Shown piece by piece: positions 29,025 through 38,331 of a stretch of 64,000 nucleotides of DNA. Each line of letters opens with the position of its first letter. Position 1 is the first letter of the stretch. Made by a program: the position numbers and the translations under genes. The notes beneath the pieces are model-generated. The model ran no database searches. It was not told the origin of the DNA and saw nothing but the letters and a program-made list of their open reading frames with translations. The stretch covers positions 62,001 through 126,000 of the forward strand of contig NZ_BQXO01000004.1 of assembly GCF_045862785.1 (NCBI RefSeq). Direction: 5' to 3'. The stretch is from Furfurilactobacillus curtus. Its GTDB lineage: Bacteria > Bacillota > Bacilli > Lactobacillales > Lactobacillaceae.

Positions 29025-30766
29025 AATTCGTCACCTCCCATTTCTCGCCGTAATGCTGTAAAGGCCCCGTCTTTGGCTGCTAACTGAGCCGGCGTTCCCT
29101 GCTCAACGATCTGACCATGTTCAATAACCAAGAGATAATCCATCTCATTTAACCAGTGTAAACGGTGTGTCGCAAAGAACACTAAATGATTTTTAAAAAC
29201 CGGCTTAATAGCTTCTTTCAGTTCAACCTCTGTTTCAATATCTAAATGAGCGGTTGGCTCATCGAAGAGTAAGATTCGTCGATCCTGATCTAGGAAGGCC
29301 CGTGCTAACGCGATTCGCTGAGCTTGACCTCCTGAAACACCCCGCGCACCTTCACCAATAGGTGTTTTCAAACCTTCCGGTAACGTTGCCACCCAATTCG
29401 TTAGTCCGGCCTGAGCGACAGCTCGTTCTACATCAGCCACACTCGCCGATGGTGTATAAAATTTAATATTGTCGACTAAACTAGCATGAAACAGATAGGG
29501 GGCTTGCGGGATATAAAGAAAACGTGACTGCCAGTTCGTTTGACTTAAATGTGGCACCGTGGTCCCATTAACTGAGATCTTTTGGTCATCGGACTGATCT
29601 GGTAATAAGAAACCACCCAATAGGTTAATTAATGTTGATTTTCCCGATCCGGAAGGGCCAATAATGCCAATTTTTTCAAACCCTTTGGCAGTTAACGAGA
29701 CATCTTTTAGTGAATCCAACGTTTGACCAGCATCGTAACTAAAGTTGACATGTGATAACGTCAGCAAGCTATCTTCACTCCAACTGGGTTGTTGAGCAGG
29801 AAGCACGCCTCGATCGGTTGGCTCCGGTTGCGCTAAAATCTCTAAAACTGCCGTTAACGCATTTTTACCATTAAGAGTGGCATGATAATCATTAGCAAAA
29901 TTACGGATTGGCAAAAAATATTCTGGTGCCAAAATTAATAAGGTTAACGCGGGAAATAATGCAATCCGTCCTGCGACCAGACTTAAGCCAAGAAAGACTG
30001 CCACCACGGCAATCGATAAAGTCGTAAAAAAGTCCAATGCAAATGTCGATAGGATCGCGATGGTCAAGGTACCCATCGTTTTCTTGCGATGATCTTCGGA
30101 AACCGCATAAATATTGTTGGCATACTTTTGGCTTAAGCCCAGTTGTTTGAGCGTTGGTAGCCCTCGTAAAGCATCAACAAAGTTATTTGATAATTGCGTA
30201 TAGCTAGCGTATTCGCGATTCGCTTTATCACGTGCCGCATAGCCTAAAATGATCATAAATAAAATAATCACAGGGAAAATAAAAAGGAGAAATAATGCCT
30301 CAGGCCAACGTAAAAAGAACATATAAATTATCAAAATTGTGGGGATAATCATCATATCGAATATCTTGATGACGACTAACATTAAGTATGTCGTCACTTG
30401 ATTCATTCCTTCTAACGCCATCGTGACAACATTCCCCGTTCCCTGCTTGGCAACAATGGCTGGTCCAATATTCACAAGTTTTTGCAACAATTGTTGACGT
30501 AGATTAAACACGGTTCGGTCAACCCATGGCTGCATAACTCGGTTTTTGAGCATTACCAATACTTGACGTAATGCAAACGCGCTGGCAAACAATAGAACAG
30601 GCATCAGAATGGTCGATTCTGGCTGCCGATTCCATAAATCAGTTAACGTTCGCGACAGAAATCGCCCTTGAAATAAAATACTAAATGCTTGCAGGACCAC
30701 CAGCCCTGCAAGCATTAGTAAAATCTTGGTAATGCCAGGTAAACGAAACACACGTCGATCAATCAT
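29021..30766 (-). CDS. cydD: Thiol reductant ABC exporter subunit CydD
   Basis: 581 aa, TM domain (about 1-310) plus ABC domain with GPSGSGKST, SGGQAQRIALARAFL and LLFDEPTAHLD. Assigned CydD by its position directly after cydB and N-terminal similarity to CydD. Some Gram-positive naming swaps the C and D letters. Confidence 0.9.
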   Translation of the reverse strand: MIDRRVFRLPGITKILLMLAGLVVLQAFSILFQGRFLSRTLTDLWNRQPESTILMPVLLFASAFALRQVLVMLKNRVMQPWVDRTVFNLRQQLLQKLVNIGPAIVAKQGTGNVVTMALEGMNQVTTYLMLVVIKIFDMMIIPTILIIYMFFLRWPEALFLLFIFPVIILFMIILGYAARDKANREYASYTQLSNNFVDALRGLPTLKQLGLSQKYANNIYAVSEDHRKKTMGTLTIAILSTFALDFFTTLSIAVVAVFLGLSLVAGRIALFPALTLLILAPEYFLPIRNFANDYHATLNGKNALTAVLEILAQPEPTDRGVLPAQQPSWSEDSLLTLSHVNFSYDAGQTLDSLKDVSLTAKGFEKIGIIGPSGSGKSTLINLLGGFLLPDQSDDQKISVNGTTVPHLSQTNWQSRFLYIPQAPYLFHASLVDNIKFYTPSASVADVERAVAQAGLTNWVATLPEGLKTPIGEGARGVSGGQAQRIALARAFLDQDRRILLFDEPTAHLDIETEVELKEAIKPVFKNHLVFFATHRLHWLNEMDYLLVIEHGQIVEQGTPAQLAAKDGAFTALRREMGGDEL

Positions 30767-30814
30767 TAATTCTCGATCTCCTTAATTTCCTGGCAGTGAC
30801 ATTGCAATGAATGA

Positions 30815-31813
30815 CTAGCTTGCTTTAATTCGTTTGTAAAAAACCCAATAACTCCAAATTTGGTAAGCCAAGACAAACGGCAAAATCCCAAATGCAACCC
30901 AAGTCATTAAGTTCAACGTATAAGCAGAGCTAGAAGCATTTTTGATCAGAATACTATTAACACCGTTATTGGCCACCATTACGCGTGGGAAGATCCCGAC
31001 AAATAATAATGTCACGACAGCCGGCAACGTCAGTCCACCAGCGATAAAGGACGTTACTTCCCAATCACGCAAAGTCCCGATATAAGCAATCAAGCTTAAT
31101 AGCACAATGATCGCTAAAATCGTCGTCGTTAAGACCGGTTTCTTTGTAAAGAAGTCTGTATAGACGTAAACCAAAATCGCGAAAACGACTTCACCAGCAA
31201 AAAGCACCGGATAGAGGACTTTACCATAAGATCGTGCCCGGTCACGCAATGATCCCGCGACTTTTAACCGCACAAAGTTTAGCCCATGCAAGTAACTCAA
31301 TAGCGCGACCGCGACACCACCGACGATAGAGAACCAGTTCACGTAGTCGGTAAAGTGTCCAATAATATCGCCTTGAGCGTCGATTGGCATCCCTTTGACC
31401 ATGTCCGTGAAGATCATGCCCAATAAGAATGGGACCGCTAACGAAGAAATCATCAACGACCATTCCCAGAAGCGTCTCCAAAAATCAGTGCGCATATCCT
31501 TACGAAATTCAAAAGAAACTCCGCGCATAATTAAACCAACTAAGACGAGTAAGAACATGACATAAAAGCCTGAGAATAAGGAAGCATACCATGCACCGAA
31601 TGAGGCAAACATGGCACCACCTGCCGTTATCAGATAAACCTCGTTACCATCCCAGTGAGGACCAATTGAGGCCACTAAATTATTTCGTTCTCGATCGGTC
31701 TGCGCTAACGTGTGCATTGACATACCCACGCCAAAATCAAATCCTTCAAGGAAGAAAAAGATGGCAAATAGCAACCCAATCAGAATGAACCATAATAGTT
31801 GTAAGTTACTCAT
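30815..31813 (-). CDS. cydB: Cytochrome bd quinol oxidase subunit II
   Basis: Membrane subunit of the bd oxidase (332 aa). Seen: FFFLEGFDFGVGM in the first TM and NLVASIGPHWDGNEVYLI, hallmark CydB motifs, with about 8-9 TMs. The start at 31813 overlaps the cydA stop (CATGAGTAA), so the long upstream extension is rejected. Confidence 0.95.
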   Translation of the reverse strand: MSNLQLLWFILIGLLFAIFFFLEGFDFGVGMSMHTLAQTDRERNNLVASIGPHWDGNEVYLITAGGAMFASFGAWYASLFSGFYVMFLLVLVGLIMRGVSFEFRKDMRTDFWRRFWEWSLMISSLAVPFLLGMIFTDMVKGMPIDAQGDIIGHFTDYVNWFSIVGGVAVALLSYLHGLNFVRLKVAGSLRDRARSYGKVLYPVLFAGEVVFAILVYVYTDFFTKKPVLTTTILAIIVLLSLIAYIGTLRDWEVTSFIAGGLTLPAVVTLLFVGIFPRVMVANNGVNSILIKNASSSAYTLNLMTWVAFGILPFVLAYQIWSYWVFYKRIKAS

Positions 31814-33281
31814 GGTTGAAGGCCCCCTTTGCATAAGGATCGACAGTTGTTTGACTGTCATCATCATCGTCCTCAACGTAGCTTGGATCCAAATCGTCAG
31901 CATCAGGGCCGCTGACCAGCACTCGATGGCTTAAAACAATCATCACAGCGCCCATTCCAGCAAAGAGTAAGAAGTAAATAATGTTGCTAAAGAGTAACGA
32001 AGCAGCTGTAACGTGTGGCGACACTGCATCAGCAATCGTTAACAGGCCATAAACGACCCATGGATAACGACCCAACTCAGTAATAAACCAACCTGCCGTA
32101 TTTGCGATAAATGGAAGCCAAAGGCATAGTCCCAAAATGTATAGGAACCAACGATATCGCACAATTTGGTCGGATTTTTTGCGGTTGAAGTACAGTCCTA
32201 AAATGGCGACTAATGCAAAGACACCTGCCGAAACCGCCATCACACGGAAGCTGTAGAACAAAGTTCTCATTGGCACGAAGTAGTTCATATCCTTGCCAAA
32301 TTTTTTGTCATACTTCTGATGTAATTCTTTGTTAATTGGGTTTGCCCCTTGTACGGCCCCACTAGTCTTATGGTAAGACAAAATACTTAAGACATAAGGA
32401 ATTTCGATACTCCATTTAACCTGATGACCCTTCGTATCCATACCTTCCACAACTGACCAAGAGGCATGAGTCGCCGTTGTTTTGTAAATCCCTTCTGTGG
32501 CCGCGAACTTCATTGGCTGGTTTTTGATGATGTATTGCGTCTGTTGATCCCCTGCCGCAGTGACACCAACGGCAGCAACTAGTCCAACAATCAAACTAAT
32601 CTTGATGCTCTTGCGCCAAAATTCAACATCTTTGCCTTTCAGTAACCGCCAAGCTGAAGAACCAGCGATAACAAATGCCGCTGTGATGAATGCCCCGAAT
32701 AACACGTGCGGTAGTTCATACCACAATTGCGGGTTCTTAACGACATCGGCAAAACTAACCATCACTGCCTTAGTATTACCGTTGGCGGTCTTTAATGCGT
32801 AGCCAACTGGATCCTGCATGAAAGAGTTAGCAGCTAAAATCCAGACAGCCGATAATGCTGATCCCAACGCTGTTAGCCAAATGAACAAGCAGTGCCACAC
32901 TGGCTTAAACCGATCCCAAGTAAACATCCACAGTCCAATGAATGTTGACTCCAAGAAGAAGGCCGCCAATGCTTCGATGGCCAATGGTGCACCAAAGATA
33001 TCCCCCATAAAACGTGAATATTGTGACCAGTTCATCCCAAATTGGAATTCTTGGATAATCCCAGTCACAACTCCGACAGCAAAGGATAGAAGAAAGATTT
33101 TGCCCCAGAATTGAGTCATCTTTTTATAGATTTCCTTTTTCTGGATGACATAGTTGGTTTCCATGATAGCAACGACCACCGCCATTCCGATTGAAAACGG
33201 AACAAAGAAGAAGTGGAACACCGTAGTCATTGCAAATTGGAAACGCGCTAACGAAAGAATGCTCAAGCCAAATATTGTCAT
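31806..33281 (-). CDS. cydA: Cytochrome bd quinol oxidase subunit I
   Basis: Haem-bearing subunit that oxidises quinol and reduces O2 to water. Seen: axial His in FHFFFVPFSIG near residue 22, Q-loop region, and GWFITELGRYPW (about 395-405), where most family members have GRQPW. 491 aa matches the short-Q-loop class of Firmicutes. AAAGGAG precedes the ATG. It needs haem, which lactobacilli usually take up from the medium. First gene of cydABDC. Confidence 0.96.
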   Translation of the reverse strand: MTIFGLSILSLARFQFAMTTVFHFFFVPFSIGMAVVVAIMETNYVIQKKEIYKKMTQFWGKIFLLSFAVGVVTGIIQEFQFGMNWSQYSRFMGDIFGAPLAIEALAAFFLESTFIGLWMFTWDRFKPVWHCLFIWLTALGSALSAVWILAANSFMQDPVGYALKTANGNTKAVMVSFADVVKNPQLWYELPHVLFGAFITAAFVIAGSSAWRLLKGKDVEFWRKSIKISLIVGLVAAVGVTAAGDQQTQYIIKNQPMKFAATEGIYKTTATHASWSVVEGMDTKGHQVKWSIEIPYVLSILSYHKTSGAVQGANPINKELHQKYDKKFGKDMNYFVPMRTLFYSFRVMAVSAGVFALVAILGLYFNRKKSDQIVRYRWFLYILGLCLWLPFIANTAGWFITELGRYPWVVYGLLTIADAVSPHVTAASLLFSNIIYFLLFAGMGAVMIVLSHRVLVSGPDADDLDPSYVEDDDDDSQTTVDPYAKGAFNHE

Positions 33282-33330
33282 CGTACAGCGCTCCTTTAGA
33301 ATAATTGCGAGTAAGTTCGCGACTTTGCTA

Positions 33331-33370
33331 GCTGGTGGAGCAATCTTGGACTAGAGCTTGCGCCACCAGC
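33331..33370 (-). promoter_or_regulatory. Inverted repeat in the cydA 5' leader
   Basis: GCTGGTGG (33331-33338) and CCACCAGC (33363-33370) enclose 24 nt; the flanking bases extend the symmetry imperfectly. It lies within the roughly 160-nt leader between the predicted cydA start site and ATG. It could be an RNA hairpin or a protein-binding site. Confidence 0.45.
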
Positions 33371-33450
33371 TGGCAAGTTATGTAGTGGTCAATTTGATTG
33401 TAGGCAAGTTAGCCGACAAATTTTCTCAAATGTAACCGCTCTCTGCTTTG

Positions 33451-33479
33451 ATTATATCGAGTGATAAATGAGTTTTCAA
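33451..33479 (-). promoter_or_regulatory. cydABDC promoter
   Basis: On the minus strand TTGAAA (33474-33479), 17-bp spacer, perfect TATAAT (33451-33456). A clear Rex- or CcpA-type operator was not found, though AT-rich TTG/CAA half-sites are nearby. Confidence 0.75.
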
Positions 33480-33669
33480 ACGATATTCGATATTTGTTCA
33501 ATTTTTTTCAAATTCGTTAGCAAATTGTTGTTAACCAAATGAAATGCCCGGTTAATTTCTAGGCTGCTTGACGACGATTAGCAGGCCTTTTTAACGTCAT
33601 TTTCTTTGCGTCTGGCCGATAAAACGACCATAATGATCCTGTATTCTAACTCAAAGGAAGTGCTTAACT

Positions 33670-34623
33670 ATGGAACAACTATTAGCTCTATTTCCGCTCA
33701 CCGATGCGCAAGTGACCTCAGTAAACGGTCTCGGCATCAAAGTCGTCACCCCCGCTGAGATTACTGAAGGCAGCGTTGATCCAGCAGGCATTACCATTAT
33801 TTACGGCTGGGATCAAAAGCTAGGTCTACAGGTCGCTAATGCCGTGCACAGTCAATTAAAGTGGGTGCAAACTTTTTCGGCAGGTGTCGATTACTTACCA
33901 CTTGATCAATTTGCCAAACAACATGTGCTCGTCACTAACGCCAGTGGCATTCATGCTGCCGCCATTGCCCAGTCAATTTTAGGTTATATTTTTTACTTTA
34001 CTCGCGGTCTATGGACGGCCGAGCAGCGACGATCACAACGATTATGGCAACAATCTGCTGATCATCAACTTGTCGCCGATGAATTCAGCGTGCTCATTTT
34101 TGGAACCGGTCATATTGCTGTCGAGACAGCTCGCCTACTAAAAGACATGGACGTGCATGTTGAAGGTGTCAATACAACCGGGCATGCTGCTAATCACTTC
34201 GATCAAACATATGCCTTCAATGATCCTTCTGAAGGGATTGCCAAGGCTGACATTATCATCAACATCATGCCTGGAACTAAAGAAACGGACAGCTACTTCA
34301 ACCAACAATTCTTTGATCAGTTAGAAAATAAGTTACTATTTATTAACGTTGGCCGCGGTAGTGCGGTGATCGAAGCTGACTTAGAAGCTGCTTTGGCAAG
34401 TGGTCGATTAAACTATGCAGCTCTTGATGTGACCGCCCAAGAACCATTGCCTAAGGACTCGCCATTATGGACCAATGACCATATTTTACTCACGCCCCAT
34501 ATTTCTGGCATTATGGATCATCTGGACCAACGTCTGTTCCCAATTCTACAAGAGAATTTGCAGACATTTGTCAAGGATGGGTCGCTCGTTCGTAACCAAG
34601 TCGACTTAACCGCTGGCTATTGA
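33670..34623 (+). CDS. NAD-dependent D-2-hydroxyacid dehydrogenase family protein
   Basis: 317 aa; interconverts a 2-oxoacid and D-2-hydroxyacid. Seen: cofactor loop FGTGHIAVETARLL (GxGxxA variant, about residue 142), catalytic Arg in NVGRGSAV (about 228), Glu in DVTAQEPLP (about 258) and His in TPHISG (about 280). AAAGGAAG precedes the ATG. Closest in type to the phosphoglycerate-dehydrogenase-like/GhrA group; substrate not assigned. Monocistronic with a strong terminator. Confidence 0.85.
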   Translation: MEQLLALFPLTDAQVTSVNGLGIKVVTPAEITEGSVDPAGITIIYGWDQKLGLQVANAVHSQLKWVQTFSAGVDYLPLDQFAKQHVLVTNASGIHAAAIAQSILGYIFYFTRGLWTAEQRRSQRLWQQSADHQLVADEFSVLIFGTGHIAVETARLLKDMDVHVEGVNTTGHAANHFDQTYAFNDPSEGIAKADIIINIMPGTKETDSYFNQQFFDQLENKLLFINVGRGSAVIEADLEAALASGRLNYAALDVTAQEPLPKDSPLWTNDHILLTPHISGIMDHLDQRLFPILQENLQTFVKDGSLVRNQVDLTAGY

Positions 34624-34640
34624 TCTTTTAAAGCCATATA

Positions 34641-34693
34641 AAAAATCCCACCAAGCTTCCGGCGTCTTCCGGCAAGCTTGATGGGATTTTTTC
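34641..34693. terminator. Bidirectional terminator
   Basis: Arms AAAAATCCCA-CAAGCTT and AAGCTTG-TGGGATTTTTT with a GC-rich inner part; A run on the left and T run on the right. Serves the dehydrogenase (+) and the convergent membrane protein (-). Confidence 0.85.
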
Positions 34694-34702
34694 CATTTTA
34701 AT

Positions 34703-35467
34703 CTATACGAGCAACGGCAGCATTGTCATTACCGAAATCAACACGGTAAGTCCCACGCCAATCAGTAAAAGCAGCCAAAAATTACGGTACTTTTGAAAAT
34801 GAAACAGGCTAGTAATAATCGGAATCAATTGAAGAATCTGGGTGGGTATGAAATACAATGTTATTGCAACTAAAATCGTCACGACCACTAAAGTTGTCAC
34901 GATTCGTTGAACAAAGGGATGTCCTACGATGAGGCGCTGAACACCTTGATTAATTGCTAACCAAAAGATGCTTGCAAAGCTGAGTAACACCGCCATGTCC
35001 GCCACATCAAGGAGAATTGAAATAATGAGTGCCTGCCACAGTTTGTCTGGGTAAATTAAGCCCGCTAGATCTTCGGCTAAAGCATCCCGCAAAAAGGTGT
35101 ATGTCAATAAATATAGCGGTAGCCACAAAAGTCCGCCTACGACTAAATCGCCTATCGCGCTTAAGCTAGCCCGCCACTGTGGCCGCTGGGTCACGCTTCG
35201 CCATTTAAATGGGCGCAGAATCAAACGATCCATCAACCATAAAAGCCCGATTGATAAGCTAATTCTGATGAGGGTCAACAACCAACCAACCCACATGCTA
35301 ATCGAGCTTAGATGCACCAAAGATGGGCTCATCAGCCGAGCAAAGCTATTATTCGTATTGAATAAGGTTAAGTAGGTAATGACGATCGTGAGGCCCCACA
35401 GCAAAGCGAGCATGACCGATCTGATTGGCAATTCAATTAGATTGCCTTGATTCATCTTCACTTTCAT
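34703..35467 (-). CDS. 254-aa polytopic membrane protein, unknown function
   Basis: Not recognised. Seen: about six hydrophobic segments (first VMLALLWGLTIVITYLTLF, about 17-36), no enzymatic motif. Its ATG overlaps the TAA of the upstream gene's ancestral frame as TAATG (35465-35469), showing it was built as the second gene of a translationally coupled pair. The upstream gene is now frameshifted before that stop, so the coupling is lost. Confidence 0.7.
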   Translation of the reverse strand: MKVKMNQGNLIELPIRSVMLALLWGLTIVITYLTLFNTNNSFARLMSPSLVHLSSISMWVGWLLTLIRISLSIGLLWLMDRLILRPFKWRSVTQRPQWRASLSAIGDLVVGGLLWLPLYLLTYTFLRDALAEDLAGLIYPDKLWQALIISILLDVADMAVLLSFASIFWLAINQGVQRLIVGHPFVQRIVTTLVVVTILVAITLYFIPTQILQLIPIITSLFHFQKYRNFWLLLLIGVGLTVLISVMTMLPLLV

Positions 35468-36622
35468 TAATGATCAGCCCCTTTCGTTGTATAAGGCGGC
35501 AATTTTCGCACGTCAAAGGAGACAACACGTCCAATACGAGTGCTTTCATGCAACGAATAGGCTCGGGCACCAGATTCAAAAATCGCATACATGCGGTCAC
35601 CTTGAATGGTAATCTGCTCTAAATGGGCAGGTAATCTGCTCTAAATGGGCAGGCATTCTGACTCTAGCAACCGCTTGAGCAGGTGTGAACCGCTGGCGAT
35701 GTAAATTTTTATGGTAAATATACAACCAAGAATCCTCTGGGCCAAAAGACTGGGATAAGTACACGTTGTCTTTATAGAAACTCAATCCTTGAATTTTTCC
35801 GATTGTTTCTTGCGATGTTAAGCGTTGGAAAACACCATCGAATAGCCCCTGAGCTTTAAATCGGCTCTTTAGAGTATGAGAATTAGTTTCTACATCATGG
35901 ACGTTGAAACGTTGTACGGTACTATTACCAAACGGGCTGAAGAAGCCAACCCATAAATACCCATTTTGATAGGCTACCAATGAAGCACGCTGGATCGTCG
36001 GCAATAGGGCCGAATGCTGATAAGCAATTGGGCGATTGGTCCTAGCCTTATACCGATCGATGCTGGTTAGTTTAATTGAAAATAACTGAGCGCGTCCGTC
36101 TTTTGCCCCGCAAACCCACAGCACCTTGGCATCTGGTTGATAGGTAATGCCGCCAACGTGCGGGCGCCCTTGCAGAATTACTCGTTTAATGAAACTACCA
36201 GTCTGACGATCTAAGATGTTTAATACCGAATTCCCCCGATTTGAGTGATCATAGGCAGTCGTGATCACATACTTGGGCGTGACTGTCACCCCTTGAGGCG
36301 TCATAAATTGACTCCGTATCGGCACAAACTGATGCCCTACCGGTTTCAAGGTTTCCTGTTCGGTTAACCCAGGGACTAAGTATGTTCCCTCAGCATTTTG
36401 GCCTGGATAAGCATCCAAAGAGGCGCGAATCAGACCAGGATACCTTTCTAAATCTTGCCGCAAGTTTGCCAAACTAAAACGACTGCGCATCTGAGCGTTA
36501 GCTGCCTTTGTTACAGCCTTCGGTGGTCGCAATGGTCCCAAAATGGTCCATGTCGCGATACTGAGTAGTAATAAACTGGCAATCGCGACCAACTGTCCTT
36601 TCATATGATGACTGTTGCTCAT
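35467..36622 (-). pseudogene. Secreted/anchored propeller-like protein, frameshifted by a 22-bp tandem duplication
   Basis: Start at 36622 behind AGGGGG; one N-terminal TM/signal (LVAIASLLLLSIATWTIL), then an exported domain with repeating strand patterns (SVLNILDRQTGSF, GGITYQPDAKVLWVCG) suggesting a beta-propeller-like fold; no family named. Reading stops early at 35597 (TGA), after EQITCPFRADYHSR. Removing one copy of a 22-bp repeat (35609-35630 / 35631-35652) restores EQITIQGDRMYAIFESGA and continues to a TAA overlapping the next gene's ATG. The intact protein would be about 377 aa. As it stands, the last ~40 residues are replaced. Confidence 0.75.
35609..35652. repeat. 22-bp perfect tandem duplication
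   Basis: The unit beginning GTAATCTGCTCTAAATGG and ending GCAG occurs twice head to tail. 22 is not a multiple of 3, so the second copy shifts the frame of the gene it lies in. Confidence 0.95.
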
Positions 36623-36646
36623 CCAATTCCCCCTCGATCGTGTCAT

Positions 36647-37136
36647 GAAAATAGAATACCGATCTTTTTAGGTAGGGGCGATTAATGGTGCTTGCAAAAA
36701 AAAGCAAAGTTGCTAGATACTTGCTTAATGAAATCAGCTATCGGAAAATCAGGCAATCTCGATTGCATCTTTTTTTCTCATGTCTATCATAATTAAATTC
36801 ACCATAATTTCGTTAACTAAGGCTACATTTAGTCTTTTATAAATCCGCTTTAACGAACTGCCGCGCTTAAAATCAACTATTATAAATCTGCAAAAAGTAA
36901 TCCCCAAAAAATATGTATAGAACCAATTAAGGACTGAAGCTCACAATATTGGCAAATTAACGGGAATAGATGTACTCAAATATTTTCATGTAATGCATTG
37001 AAAATAAAATCCAAAGCAAACATTTTTCCTCTGATATTTTGATGTTCGCCTATTTTTGATTTCGGAAAAGCACTCCTTATCAAGCCAACTTAATGGATTA
37101 CGCATTTATCCACGACCAAAACAGAACACACTTATC
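36647..37136. other. 490-bp intergenic stretch, AT-rich
   Basis: Left border of the defence region. A short GCAATC / GATTGC inverted repeat followed by T6-7 (about 36751-36776) is the only structure noticed. Base composition is clearly more AT-rich than in the housekeeping genes. No gene is supported. Confidence 0.5.
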
Positions 37137-38057
37137 TTATTCAAAATAATAATCTTTCAGTTTATACGTATGAACTTCCGTTATAAACAAGTGATATTTT
37201 TCCACCAAATCTGCAATCCGATCACCATCTATTAAAGTCACTGGGTGACTACCGATAATTGCTTTTTTTCGAGCGGGAATAGTGAAGGACGATGTTGTGA
37301 TCAAAATGCCATACTCAGCATTTTCTGCATCCATTGCACCTTTAAACGCATCAATAGTTTGCTCTGTAACCTTATTCTCATTGGCATAACGTTTGGCTTG
37401 AATGGCTACACGTGTCGTTCGGAACTCGTCAGACTCAAAATAGCCGAACCCATCTAATCCATGATCCCCGCTCACCACTACCCCCTTAACTGGGTCTAAA
37501 CGAACACCCATTTGATTAACTAATGCTCGAGAAAAGTTCTCAAATTTTTTTGGACTAAATTTTTGAAGTTGATTGATCAATTCCTGCTTCCATTCAATAT
37601 TTGCGAGGTCTCCATCATCATCAATACTTTCAGTTAGCTCAGGGGCGCCACCAGAAAGCTCCTCAGATGCTTGCTTCTCAGCTATCATTTTTTCTTGGCG
37701 AACCCTATGTTTCTCCTGCCAGTACTCCGTTATTGTGTCAAAATCAGCTTTTGTCGGTACCCGACAGGATGTAATGATCTCACCTTTCTTCGTTAAAGTA
37801 ATGTCTCGATTACGCTCAATCGGTTGGACATAACTTAAAACTTCCAATTCTTTTAACCCAAAGTTAAAATCAAAAGCGAAGGGTTTGTACATTCTCCCAT
37901 TCCGTGACGTAACGGTATAGTTAATATCTTCATAGGTAAAATCTACTTCTTCAATATCTGCCATTACTTCTTTAATCCGGGTCTTAGAAGCGGTCCCCCC
38001 TAATTCCTGCAGCGCACTTAATATGCCGGGTTTAGCATCTCTTCGTTCATACTCCAT
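37137..38057 (-). CDS. Mrr-type restriction endonuclease (type IV)
   Basis: 306 aa; family members cut methylated or otherwise modified foreign DNA. Seen: an N-terminal winged-helix Mrr_N domain (about 8-95), an acidic linker (about 135-155), and a C-terminal Mrr catalytic domain (about 165-300) with GDHGLDGFGYF (metal-binding Asp), then VAIQAKRYAN (the Q-x-K catalytic motif) and AFKGAMDAENAEYGILITTS. Nuclease core residues look intact. AT-rich relative to flanking genes, with its own upstream region, next to fic and CRISPR-Cas: consistent with a transferred defence gene. Confidence 0.88.
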   Translation of the reverse strand: MEYERRDAKPGILSALQELGGTASKTRIKEVMADIEEVDFTYEDINYTVTSRNGRMYKPFAFDFNFGLKELEVLSYVQPIERNRDITLTKKGEIITSCRVPTKADFDTITEYWQEKHRVRQEKMIAEKQASEELSGGAPELTESIDDDGDLANIEWKQELINQLQKFSPKKFENFSRALVNQMGVRLDPVKGVVVSGDHGLDGFGYFESDEFRTTRVAIQAKRYANENKVTEQTIDAFKGAMDAENAEYGILITTSSFTIPARKKAIIGSHPVTLIDGDRIADLVEKYHLFITEVHTYKLKDYYFE

Positions 38058-38331
38058 GTTTCTTCCCTCTGAGTTCCCAAAAATAATATAGTTTTATCAA
38101 ATTTTATTCTGATGTGCTGAATGTCTTCCACAGACTCATCCTTTAAAAAAATTCCTTTTTCTTCATATCACCTAAATTAGAGCCCAGTTGAGTGTACAAG
38201 CGACAAATATTCTAACCTTATCAAATTCTAGGCATCTATTAAATTAATTCAACCTAGCATTGGATAAGATTGTGCTCGTAAAGAACCTAAGTAAAGGACA
38301 ACTTTGACTGTTTCCGCTTGTAGTAATAACC
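38058..38331. other. 274-bp AT-rich intergenic stretch
   Basis: Between the Fic-fold gene and mrr. A TATTAT-like -10 lies near the mrr start. No gene, repeat or clear terminator was noticed. Confidence 0.4.

Larger units (their letters stand above)
33282..33669. other. 388-bp divergent promoter region, cydA / D-2-hydroxyacid dehydrogenase
   Basis: Holds the cydA promoter (33451-33479), the inverted repeat in the cydA leader (33331-33370), and the upstream region of the dehydrogenase. No gene is seen. Confidence 0.7.

Noticed and set aside
33400..33560. Rex or CcpA operator upstream of cydA
   Set aside because: Only partial TTG/CAA or TGAAA half-sites; no sequence close to either consensus.
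33561..33593. AGGC-TGC / GCAGGCCT hairpin with T run before the dehydrogenase
   Set aside because: Short, bulged stem and no + strand gene upstream that it could terminate.
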